Made by a program: the position numbers and the translations under genes. Below, piece by piece: positions 7,236 through 14,028 of a stretch of 14,028 bases of DNA (its first letter is position 1; the number at the start of each line of letters is the position of its first letter). The DNA lies in contig JAFYQC010000251.1 in NCBI GenBank assembly GCA_017547265.1, positions 1 through 14,028 of the forward strand, written 5' to 3'. The DNA comes from Kiritimatiellia bacterium (GTDB lineage Bacteria > Verrucomicrobiota > Kiritimatiellia > RFP12 > UBA1067). The notes under the pieces are model-generated. The model saw nothing but the letters and a program-made list of their open reading frames with translations, had not been told where the DNA came from and did no database searches.

Positions 7236-7304
7236 ATTTTCGTTATGCTTGCGGTCGCCTATTGCGGTCGTCTCGGAGAGACGCCCCTACCAGTAATTCA
7301 GCAT
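7236..7304. repeat. Intra-operon gap with hairpin and direct repeats
   Basis: CGTCTC-GGA-GAGACG (7269-7283) is a perfect 6-bp stem with a 3-base loop. Next to it TTGCGGTCG occurs twice with a 13-base period (7249-7257 and 7262-7270). On the minus strand the tract reads GTAGGGGCGTCTC and onward, resembling palindromic intergenic repeats I associate with some PVC bacteria. It separates the adaptor from the ATPase gene and could stabilise or split the mRNA there. Confidence 0.6.
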
Positions 7305-8615
7305 CTACTTCTTAGGTTCGGGCGCGGTTCCCTTGTTGTTGTTGCGCTTCGGGAACTTCGGCATGAAGGGATTCGTCGCGTCCTTGTCGTCCATGGCGGC
7401 CATGTTCGCCGTCTGGTAACCAACGACCGCCTCGCGGCCCTCAAGAGCGTCTACGCCCTCGCAGACGATGGACGTGAACGAATCGTCCGTGACGCCTTCT
7501 TCAACGAGAATGTAATCCAGCGGATCGCCATCCTTTTGTGGAACAAGCCAGATCTTGCGCCCGCGCGGAATTTCGCCGGCAATGCGGTCGCGATCCTCGT
7601 CCTTCGGGCGGAACCTGAACGCCGCCGCCGCTACGGCAAGCACGTTCTCGGCGCGCGCCGTTTCGATAGAGAGCGTCGCAGTCATCCCTGGGAAGAGCTT
7701 CTGGCCGGGGTTCTCGGCCTCGACGATCACGGGGAAGGTAACAACGTTGCTCGTCGTCGTCGACGCCTTCCTAATCTGCTTCACCTTGCCCTTGAACCTC
7801 GTGCGATAGGCGTCGACGGTGAACGTGACGTCCTGGCCAACCTGAATGCCGCCGATGTCGGCTTCGGGAATGTCGGCCGCGACCCAGATTGTGTCGAGGT
7901 CTTCTGCATTGGTGAGGACGGGCCCGGCAGTCATCGACGACACGACCGTCTCGCCTTCCTCGACTTTGCGGTCGATCACGATGCCGTCGACAGGAGAGAC
8001 GATCGTGCAGTAGTCGAGGTCGGCTTTCGCCTTGCTGACAGTGGCCTCGGACTGCTCGACCGAAGCTTTGGCGCTGTTCAAGCTCGCTTTCGCGCTTTCG
8101 AGTCCGGCCTTTGCGCGTTCAAGCGACTCCTCGGCGCTGTCGAGGTCGGCGACTGGAGCCACCTTCTTCTCCACAAGCGCCTTCTTGCGGTCGTAGGTCT
8201 TCTGCGCGAGGGCAAGTTCGGCCTCGGACGAGCGGACGGCCGCTTCGCGAACGGCGACGTTCGCCTTGTTCACGTGCAGCTGCGCGACCGCGCTTTTGTA
8301 GTTCGCGTCATATACCTGCGGGTCGATGAGCGCGACAACCTGCCCGTTGGTCACGATGTCATTGTAGTCGACGTAGAGCTTGATTAGCTTGCCGTTGACC
8401 TGCGCGCCTACGGGAATCCCCTTCGAGGAATTGCGCGGCGTGACAGAGCCCGTCGCAGAAACCGTTCGAACGATGTCCGTGCGCGCTATGGGGGCGGTGC
8501 GGTAGGACGGCGCCTTGCGGCTCGGGACGAGCGACTTGCCTTCGCCGCATCCCGCGACGAGCGCAAGGCAACCAACCAGCAACGCGGCGCAAGCCGCCTC
8601 ATTTTTCGTCTTCAC
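7305..8615 (-). CDS. MacA/HlyD-family periplasmic adaptor lipoprotein
   Basis: This 436-residue membrane-fusion protein bridges the MacB-type permease and the outer-membrane channel. A lipoprotein signal ends in LVAGC (lipid-modified Cys23). The first barrel/lipoyl half carries GSVTP and GIPVGAQVNGKLIKLYVDYND (the latter at about 67-86). A long Ala/Lys/Glu coiled-coil hairpin covers about 104-200. The second lipoyl half is CTIVSPVDGIVIDRKVEEGE (203-222), followed by a beta-barrel domain with GQKLFPGMTATLSI. The GTG start at 8615 is supported by GGAGGAG seven bases upstream, and the gene overlaps the end of the channel gene by 17 bases. The C-terminus is a Lys/Asn/Pro-rich extension. E. coli MacA is anchored by a membrane helix rather than lipid; lipid-anchored adaptors are common in AcrA-type pumps. 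Confidence 0.95.
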   Translation of the reverse strand: MKTKNEAACAALLVGCLALVAGCGEGKSLVPSRKAPSYRTAPIARTDIVRTVSATGSVTPRNSSKGIPVGAQVNGKLIKLYVDYNDIVTNGQVVALIDPQVYDANYKSAVAQLHVNKANVAVREAAVRSSEAELALAQKTYDRKKALVEKKVAPVADLDSAEESLERAKAGLESAKASLNSAKASVEQSEATVSKAKADLDYCTIVSPVDGIVIDRKVEEGETVVSSMTAGPVLTNAEDLDTIWVAADIPEADIGGIQVGQDVTFTVDAYRTRFKGKVKQIRKASTTTSNVVTFPVIVEAENPGQKLFPGMTATLSIETARAENVLAVAAAAFRFRPKDEDRDRIAGEIPRGRKIWLVPQKDGDPLDYILVEEGVTDDSFTSIVCEGVDALEGREAVVGYQTANMAAMDDKDATNPFMPKFPKRNNNKGTAPEPKK

Positions 8616-10029
8616 TGATCGTCTCCTCCGTGTATTCGGGCCAGCGGCCCACAACCCTGAAAAGCTTTGCCTCGGCGATCTGGCCGCGGTAGAACGCGCG
8701 CACGCGGTCGCCGAGCGACGAGGCGTAGCCCGAAACGGCGGCAGTGAATTCGATGCGGCTCACGTCGCCGACCAGATACTGCTCGCGCACGGTGTCGAGG
8801 TTCTCCTTGCCGCTCCTGACGCTCGAGCGAGCGGCCTCAAGCGCTTCAATGGCATTGTCGCGCTCGGCAACAGCAAGCTCTATGTCGCGCGAAAGCTCGA
8901 GCTCGGCGGCGTCTACGCCGTGCGCGGCGGAATCGAGCGCAATCGTCGCGCGCTCGACAGCGGCGGTCTTGCGCCAGCCCGTGAAGAGCGACATCGCGCC
9001 GTTCACGCCCCAGCGCCAATACCAGAGAGGGTCTGCCCAGTTTAGCGCGACGCTGGCGCTAAGCGTCGGATAGAGGTTTGCCACCGCTGCGTCGACCTCG
9101 TGCGACGCTGCCCTGAGGTGCGCACGAGCGGACTGCACCAACGGCGCGTTCGTGCATGCGGAACCATAGAGCTCCGAGGCGCTGGTGGAGGTATCCGCAA
9201 GCGAACGGAAGAGCTGCGAAAGACTAGCGTCGCGCGAACCGAGAACAGTCCTGAAATCGCCCGACGCGGCATCCACCCCGAGCGCCGCCATAAGCTCGGC
9301 ACCGGCGGTCACGACGTCGTTCGACGCGGCGACGACGTTCTGCACGGCCTTTGCGAGGTCAAGCTTCGCCTTGAGGACGTCGAGCTCCTTGGCCTCGCCA
9401 TGCTCCTTCCTGAGTTCCGCCTGTTCGAGATGCTCCGCGTACTCTGCTTTGTTCGTGAGCGCGACTTCGAAAAGCGCCTCGTTTCTGAGGAGTGCGAAAT
9501 ACGCGATCGCCACTTCCTCGAAGACGGTATATCCTGTGCTTATAAGCGATGTTTCGGCGGCAATGACTTCTTCTGAGAGTGCGCGCGCTTCGGCAGCGTT
9601 GCGGCCGAAGTCGTAGATGAGGATGTCCAAGGAGAGCGATCCCGAGGCGGAACCGTCGGTCTTACCGTGAAGACTGTAACCGGATTTCGACGCCTCCGAG
9701 CGACCTATCGACGCCGAGGCGTCCAGCCCTCCCCAGGGAGTAGACGAGAGGAGCGGCGCATCTGCCGCGACCTGCCTGAGGGCTATGCGCGCATCCTCTA
9801 CCGAAAGGCGCGCACGGACCATAGTAGGGCGGTTCGCGATAGCAAAGTCGACAAGCTGCGCGAGATTGCATCCCTTGAGATCGACCTTCTCTGCTTGGGT
9901 CTCGGCCCCAATGCCACGGTCGGCATACGCCTTCTGGGCGCTTCGCGCCTCACGAACGGCATGGTATGTGCCGCATCCCGCAAAAACGGCGGCAAGCGCA
10001 AGGACCTGAAAAATCCGTATTGTGCTCAT
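8599..10029 (-). CDS. TolC/OprM-type outer membrane efflux lipoprotein
   Basis: This 476-residue channel subunit completes the tripartite pump. It opens with a lipoprotein signal, VFAGC, with lipid-modified Cys19. Two long alpha-helical/beta repeats typical of outer-membrane efflux proteins follow. In the first half, LVDFAIANRPTMVRARLSVE and LSLDILIYDFGRN are recognisable; in the second, APLVQSARAHLRAASHEVDAA, then LYPTLSASVALNW and AMSLFTGWRKTAAVERA. The long helices end in EYLVGDVSRIEFTAAVSGYA. The ATG at 10029 has no ribosome site but lies seven bases after a TAAAAT -10 box, so translation may begin on a leaderless message. The gene leads the four-gene efflux operon and overlaps the adaptor gene by 17 bases. 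Confidence 0.94.
   Translation of the reverse strand: MSTIRIFQVLALAAVFAGCGTYHAVREARSAQKAYADRGIGAETQAEKVDLKGCNLAQLVDFAIANRPTMVRARLSVEDARIALRQVAADAPLLSSTPWGGLDASASIGRSEASKSGYSLHGKTDGSASGSLSLDILIYDFGRNAAEARALSEEVIAAETSLISTGYTVFEEVAIAYFALLRNEALFEVALTNKAEYAEHLEQAELRKEHGEAKELDVLKAKLDLAKAVQNVVAASNDVVTAGAELMAALGVDAASGDFRTVLGSRDASLSQLFRSLADTSTSASELYGSACTNAPLVQSARAHLRAASHEVDAAVANLYPTLSASVALNWADPLWYWRWGVNGAMSLFTGWRKTAAVERATIALDSAAHGVDAAELELSRDIELAVAERDNAIEALEAARSSVRSGKENLDTVREQYLVGDVSRIEFTAAVSGYASSLGDRVRAFYRGQIAEAKLFRVVGRWPEYTEETISEDEK
8623..8629 (-). promoter_or_regulatory. Ribosome binding site deciding the GTG start of the adaptor
   Basis: GGAGGAG is placed seven bases before GTG at 8615, inside the last codons of the channel gene. 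It favours this GTG, which begins a clean lipoprotein signal, over a longer frame reaching 8654. Confidence 0.8.
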
Positions 10030-10036
10030 TGGCGGT

Positions 10037-10065
10037 ATTTTAGCAAAAAATACGGCTCCCGCCAA
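10037..10065 (-). promoter_or_regulatory. Promoter of the efflux operon, predicted leaderless
   Basis: On the minus strand TTGGCG (10065-10060) and TAAAAT (10042-10037) are separated by exactly 17 bases, each close to the sigma-70 consensus. The -10 ends seven bases before the ATG at 10029, so transcription would begin at or next to the A of ATG. No Shine-Dalgarno sequence could fit. Confidence 0.6.
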
Positions 10066-10076
10066 TACGCCGCAAC
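10045..10076 (-). terminator. Possible weak terminator after the HEAT-like gene
   Basis: On the minus strand a short stem is formed by GCGGC with GCCGU, enclosing a competing GGC-GGGA-GCC hairpin, followed by UAUUUUUU. The stem is short and the loop long, and it overlaps the efflux-operon promoter, so this is tentative. Confidence 0.35.
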
Positions 10077-10089
10077 CACCGCACTATAA

Positions 10090-10944
10090 TTATTCCTTGC
10101 TCCCGCCGTAAAACTCGTCGTCGTCGGGATCGTCAGGGTTCTCGGCATACCACTTCTGGATGTCGTCGATTGTTTCAACACCCTCGTCGAAGAAGAAACC
10201 GAGTTGGTCTTTTAGGACGGACTTCGCCATAGCGGTACCGTCAGTAAGGATTGCGACAGCCGTCTCAACCTTGACAGAGTTTCGCATGTCATTCAGATTG
10301 AACAGCAGCGTGTCGATCCGGTCTTCGTCAGTCAACGCCTTAGCGACCGTCTTGACGATGTCGGCTCGATCACGATCACCTAGATCGACGTCTTCAAGAG
10401 CGAACTCGAACTTGTCAAAGGCGTCGCTGGAAATCTCTTCGTCAGAATCAACCATGAAATCTACAAGATCGACCACCGAATCCTTGCCGAACCAGCCAAG
10501 AGCCTGAACTGCTGCCGAGCGAATTGCGCGAGGAACATTCGCATAGCCGCCAAGACCCCCATTGCCGACGCTTGCAGTAAACCGCGAAATAGCCTTGCGA
10601 AGAGCCTTAAGATCGTCCGCATCAAGCGCCGCCTGAATCTCCTCGAGGACAGACCGCTGAATATCGGAAAGATCGGCCTCATCGTCAATCTCGGCCGCTT
10701 CCAGTACATTCGGCCGCATCGACTCAGACTCGACAATGCGCACCGACTTCCTCTTGCGGTTCACCCTGATTTCCGTAACCTTCTTCACATTGCCCGAACG
10801 GCGACTCTTGGCAAGACACTGCTCACGACTGGCAGATGTCGAGTCAACAGCCTCGCTGGAATCTCTGAAGATGAGCCAAGACCCCACCGCCCCTAGAAGA
10901 ATTGACCCAAGGACAATCAGACTTGTTTTGATTTTATTTCTCAT
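10090..10944 (-). CDS. Membrane-anchored HEAT-repeat-like protein
   Basis: I do not recognise a named family for this 284-residue protein. One N-terminal hydrophobic helix (about 7-26) follows a basic start, which would leave the rest in the periplasm or act as an uncleaved signal anchor. A Lys/Arg-rich linker (45-70) follows. The remainder is acidic and helical, with a HEAT-like pattern: VPRAIRSAAVQALGWFGKDSVVDLVDFMVDSDEEISSDAF-type helices at about 137-176 and similar helices to about 245. The tail is very acidic (DDPDDDEF). The ATG at 10944 has no ribosome site and the upstream bases are A/T-rich. The gene begins 42 bases after the giant Ig-like protein and may be co-transcribed with it. 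A binding or scaffold role is only a guess. Confidence 0.8.
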   Translation of the reverse strand: MRNKIKTSLIVLGSILLGAVGSWLIFRDSSEAVDSTSASREQCLAKSRRSGNVKKVTEIRVNRKRKSVRIVESESMRPNVLEAAEIDDEADLSDIQRSVLEEIQAALDADDLKALRKAISRFTASVGNGGLGGYANVPRAIRSAAVQALGWFGKDSVVDLVDFMVDSDEEISSDAFDKFEFALEDVDLGDRDRADIVKTVAKALTDEDRIDTLLFNLNDMRNSVKVETAVAILTDGTAMAKSVLKDQLGFFFDEGVETIDDIQKWYAENPDDPDDDEFYGGSKE

Positions 10945-10986
10945 TATTAACTTAATATATGCGTCAAATCACAACCAATGACACAA

Positions 10987-13900
10987 CTAATTACCATTGA
11001 TACTCCATTGCGGCGATTCCAGCGACTCGTCAAATATCATGTCTATTTCAATAATTCCCAATATTTTATCAAAATATGGATATTTCACAAGGACATTGTC
11101 TTCTGAAACATAAAGGACAGTGCTCCCCGAGATAAAGCGCCCCTCATATTTTCCGGAGATACGCACTGCCCCAGTCTTCTGAACCGAAACGGCAAGTGCC
11201 TCATTCTTGTATGTCCCGACCAGACTTTCCGCCACAGCTCGGGCATCCGCCTCCCCAGTCTTGGCATCAAAAGGATTTCGCTGGGCACGGATAAGGAATT
11301 CACCTTCATCACGCTTGTACACGCCAGTCAGCTGCCAAGCCCTCCAGTCAAGGGTCGAATTGACCTCTACGGAAAGGCTTGAGCCTCCTTTCAAGGACAT
11401 CTCAGCCTCCGCAATGCCTTCTCCAACGAACTGCGCCCAGCTAGACGACGAGAAGCGTTCGGTTCCTGCAGCCGTCTTAACGCTTACCGAAAGCTTCCCA
11501 GCCGCCGTAGCAGTCATGGTGACGGTTCCAACCACCTTTTCATCGCCATTGGAATCGTCGTACACAAAACCATTGAACGTGCCAACAAACCCAGACGGGA
11601 GGGCTGCGACATGGACGGTGATTGTGGCGACGCCTGTCTTCTTCGCACTTCCGGAGCCTTCGGTCGCCGTGGACGTCACCGTATAGTCGCCGACTTTCGT
11701 CGGGATTCCGGAAATCACGCCGTTCTTGAACGAAAGACCGGGCGGGAGACCCTTCACGGACAGTGTCACTCCATCCGCTACGACGGGTACGATGTGCGAC
11801 GGATCGAATGTCATGCCCACGGATGCCGAATAGCCGTCCAAGGACGAATCAAGGCCCGAGATCATGTCAGTCTCGCGGTTGGCAACTCGGATTTCGAACG
11901 TGGATGTCGCCTTCGCGCCGGACAGATTCTGCGCAGTCACCAAAACAGTGTAGATCCCTGGTTGGGTGGCGGCGCTCGGCGAGTAGCTGAAGCCCGTATG
12001 GGCAGGATCGACCGAGACGCCCTTGGGTAGGTTCTTCACCGTCAGCTTCGGGAGCGAAAGCGAGTCGACGGCAAGACCGAAGGTGGACTCGGACTCGGTG
12101 TCAATTTCCCAGACATCACCCTCAAAGGCTATCTCGACAAGGCCATCGTCTTCCGACAGCGCAAACGATGCATAAATGGCGCAATCGCCCGAGAAGTCGT
12201 CCGGACGGAATGGGAACGACGCGGTGGCCGTACGGTAGTCGATGCCAGAGAACTCCATCATGGGCGCGAACTGCTCCCCATACAATTCGTCCAACCATCC
12301 GGCGAATACGCACTTCCGCGCCGCCTTTGCCGAGATCTTGACAGTCGCGCCGGACGAGTAGACTCCTGATCCAGTGGCTGTGCCCATCTCGGCGTCGCAG
12401 CTCTCTACGGCGAGATAGTACGATCCGCCGTCGGCGACGATGAACGCATACTGCGCCTTCGTTGACTTTCCGTCCGAGTACGTGACCGTCACGGACAGGG
12501 TGAATCGCCCAGGCTTCGTAGGCGTTCCGCTGAACGCAATGCGCCCTACGCCGTTCTCGACGGTCGCCACCGCCTTCAGTCCCGCGGGGACACCGGAAAC
12601 CGCAACCTTGCGAACCTCGGCGTCGTCAGACGGACGCGCGCCGACCGTGAGGTAGGCGTCATCCGACCTGCAGAAGACACCAGTGGTCAGCTTGTCAAGC
12701 AAGGAGAAGTCGATGCCCGCATCGTTCGGGAGGACCGCCTCCTGTGGGACTGCGCCATCCGCATCCAGCACAGCAAGCTTCAGCACGCGAACAAAGGTAT
12801 AGCCGCCGGCGTTCTTAACGGAGATCGTGGTGTAGAATACGCCCGGTTTTGTCGGCTTGCCAGAGAGCAGAAACGATTTCGCGTCGAACTTGACGCCCGC
12901 GGGAAGGCCCGAAACCGCGGCAGACGGAAGTGAAGCCGTGCCGATCAGATCTGCGATGAGGGTCGTGGCGGAGGTTTCCCCGATTTCCTCCCCAACGCGG
13001 AATTCGGCGGCAAAGCCGTTATCCGTCCCGGCAGGCTCCATCACGTCAAGCCAATCGTCCTTGACCTGCACGAACATGGCCGAGATCGAGGCATCGTCAT
13101 CGCCTGTCTTGTAGACGAGGCTTGGCGATAGGTTGGCAAACGGCATGTCTTCGTCGATGCCATACCATCCGGCAAAGACCCATCCCTTTGCGGGCGTCGC
13201 CCTAAGCGTAACCTTCGTACCAGACTTGTAGTGGCCGCCGCCCGAAACTTTGCATCCAGCAGCAGCGGCGTCGTCGTCGACTTCGGCATAAAGCTCTGGA
13301 TACGGCAGGATCGTCAGGAAGGCCGTCGCAGTTGCCGTCTCAAAAGTCGACACCACCCTTCCCTGCCCATTTGTCGTCACAGAGGCCACAACCTTGGCCG
13401 TGAATGTAAGCGTGTATTCGCCGGGCTGCGTCGGCACGCCGGTGATCGTATGCGCCGAAGCCCCGGTCTTCGCGTTGGCGGCCGCATTCCAGACGAGTCC
13501 ACGCGGCAGGCCCGAGACGGCAAGCGTCTCGCCGGCGTCGAAATCAACTGCGCCAGACAGGTCGATCGGCTTTATTGCCACGTCGGGAACGAACTCGCCG
13601 TAATCGTCCTGAACATCGACCCGGTCGTCTTTCAAGTTCTCGACGATGATCAGGAACGACGCCGAGGCCTTCGCCTCGGACTTGTTGACGGCCGTGATCG
13701 TAGCGACGTAACGACCTGGGCTCGGACGCCTGGCGACAGTTTCGCCGTCATAGCGGAGACGGTGGCCTCCCACTCCGTCCGGCGCAATCGCCACACCTGT
13801 GGGGAGACCTTTGACCGTCAGAACGGGAAGCGACTGAGATCGGATGTAGAACGTCTCGTCGAGCTCCTCGTCTGCCGAGAAGGAGAATATTTCGTCCTCG

Positions 13901-14028
13901 ATCCCCTCGAACCACAGCATGTAATCGTCCTCCGCCGAGACGAACAGCCCGTTCAACTCCATGAACTCAAACTTCGTATCGGCGCCAAAGGTGATCGACG
14001 GCTCGCGGAAGTCGAAGCCGTCTCCTAC
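10987..14028 (-). CDS. Giant Ig-like/InlB-repeat surface protein, 5' end outside window
   Basis: The frame is open to the window edge, so the 1013 visible residues are the C-terminal part of a larger protein. Putative-Ig (He_PIG-like) modules recur, with signatures such as SGLPAGVKFD, LSGKPTKPGVF, SGTPTKPGRFTLSV and SGIPTKVGDYTV. Two InlB B-repeat-like modules (about 255-300 and 540-585) have the form SGxxYxSGxxVxxxAxxxxxxVFAGW. A larger unit, SLPxLTVKxLPxGVxxxP followed by an AxNxSxAKAxxxFxIxVxN strand, occurs twice (about 66-130 and 657-717). The last 200 residues (FVGTFNGFVYDD onward) form a different beta-rich domain seen once. No LPxTG, PEP-CTERM or other sorting signal ends it. It is probably exported and adhesive or structural, by analogy only. 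Confidence 0.88.
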   Translation of the reverse strand, partial: VGDGFDFREPSITFGADTKFEFMELNGLFVSAEDDYMLWFEGIEDEIFSFSADEELDETFYIRSQSLPVLTVKGLPTGVAIAPDGVGGHRLRYDGETVARRPSPGRYVATITAVNKSEAKASASFLIIVENLKDDRVDVQDDYGEFVPDVAIKPIDLSGAVDFDAGETLAVSGLPRGLVWNAAANAKTGASAHTITGVPTQPGEYTLTFTAKVVASVTTNGQGRVVSTFETATATAFLTILPYPELYAEVDDDAAAAGCKVSGGGHYKSGTKVTLRATPAKGWVFAGWYGIDEDMPFANLSPSLVYKTGDDDASISAMFVQVKDDWLDVMEPAGTDNGFAAEFRVGEEIGETSATTLIADLIGTASLPSAAVSGLPAGVKFDAKSFLLSGKPTKPGVFYTTISVKNAGGYTFVRVLKLAVLDADGAVPQEAVLPNDAGIDFSLLDKLTTGVFCRSDDAYLTVGARPSDDAEVRKVAVSGVPAGLKAVATVENGVGRIAFSGTPTKPGRFTLSVTVTYSDGKSTKAQYAFIVADGGSYYLAVESCDAEMGTATGSGVYSSGATVKISAKAARKCVFAGWLDELYGEQFAPMMEFSGIDYRTATASFPFRPDDFSGDCAIYASFALSEDDGLVEIAFEGDVWEIDTESESTFGLAVDSLSLPKLTVKNLPKGVSVDPAHTGFSYSPSAATQPGIYTVLVTAQNLSGAKATSTFEIRVANRETDMISGLDSSLDGYSASVGMTFDPSHIVPVVADGVTLSVKGLPPGLSFKNGVISGIPTKVGDYTVTSTATEGSGSAKKTGVATITVHVAALPSGFVGTFNGFVYDDSNGDEKVVGTVTMTATAAGKLSVSVKTAAGTERFSSSSWAQFVGEGIAEAEMSLKGGSSLSVEVNSTLDWRAWQLTGVYKRDEGEFLIRAQRNPFDAKTGEADARAVAESLVGTYKNEALAVSVQKTGAVRISGKYEGRFISGSTVLYVSEDNVLVKYPYFDKILGIIEIDMIFDESLESPQWSINGN

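Noticed and set aside
7170..8387. Long plus-strand open frame opposite the adaptor and ATPase genes
   Set aside because: It lies opposite well-supported genes, has no recognisable domain, and is rich in Arg/Asp/Val as expected for the antisense of GC-rich codons.

Overview
The window is a chromosome-like segment of a GC-rich Gram-negative bacterium. Every gene I can support is on the minus strand, so the text follows transcription from high to low coordinates. Two outer-envelope lipoproteins in an efflux set, a Spy-like periplasmic protein, an ECF sigma factor with a membrane anti-sigma protein, and a very large surface-type protein built of Ig-like and InlB-like modules suggest the PVC group. 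A Kiritimatiellota/Lentisphaerota relative is my best guess from general resemblance; there is no rRNA or marker gene here to prove it.

Layout. (1) 14028-10987 is the 3' part of a giant modular protein that runs off the window. A small HEAT-like membrane-anchored protein (10944-10090) follows it. (2) 10029-5263 is a complete MacAB-TolC-type efflux operon: outer-membrane lipoprotein, periplasmic adaptor, ABC ATPase and FtsX/MacB permease. It has its own promoter, and two of its junctions overlap. (3) 5173-5003 is a small 2[4Fe-4S] ferredoxin with a recognisable promoter. (4) 4948-4801 is non-coding and highly structured: a nested inverted repeat, then an intrinsic terminator. (5) 4783-1984 is a three-gene run joined by ATGA and GTGA overlaps: a 10-TM heavy-metal-exporter-like permease, a YihY/BrkB-type membrane protein, and an RmlD-type dTDP-4-dehydrorhamnose reductase. 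(6) 1965-1894 is a long inverted repeat. (7) 1795-225 is a compact stress-response operon: Spy/CpxP-like LTxxQ protein, ECF sigma factor and single-pass anti-sigma protein. (8) 1-224 is a gene-free tail with several hairpins.

Most unusual observations. The RmlD gene carries two perfect 75-bp tandem copies of a foreign-looking segment inserted in frame, and removing exactly 150 bp restores an ordinary reductase. The segment before the metal-exporter-like gene has the layout of a transcription attenuator: a nested hairpin whose 3' arm could pair with the 5' arm of a strong terminator that ends 17 nt before the start codon. Two genes have a -10 box so close to the ATG that leaderless transcripts are predicted.
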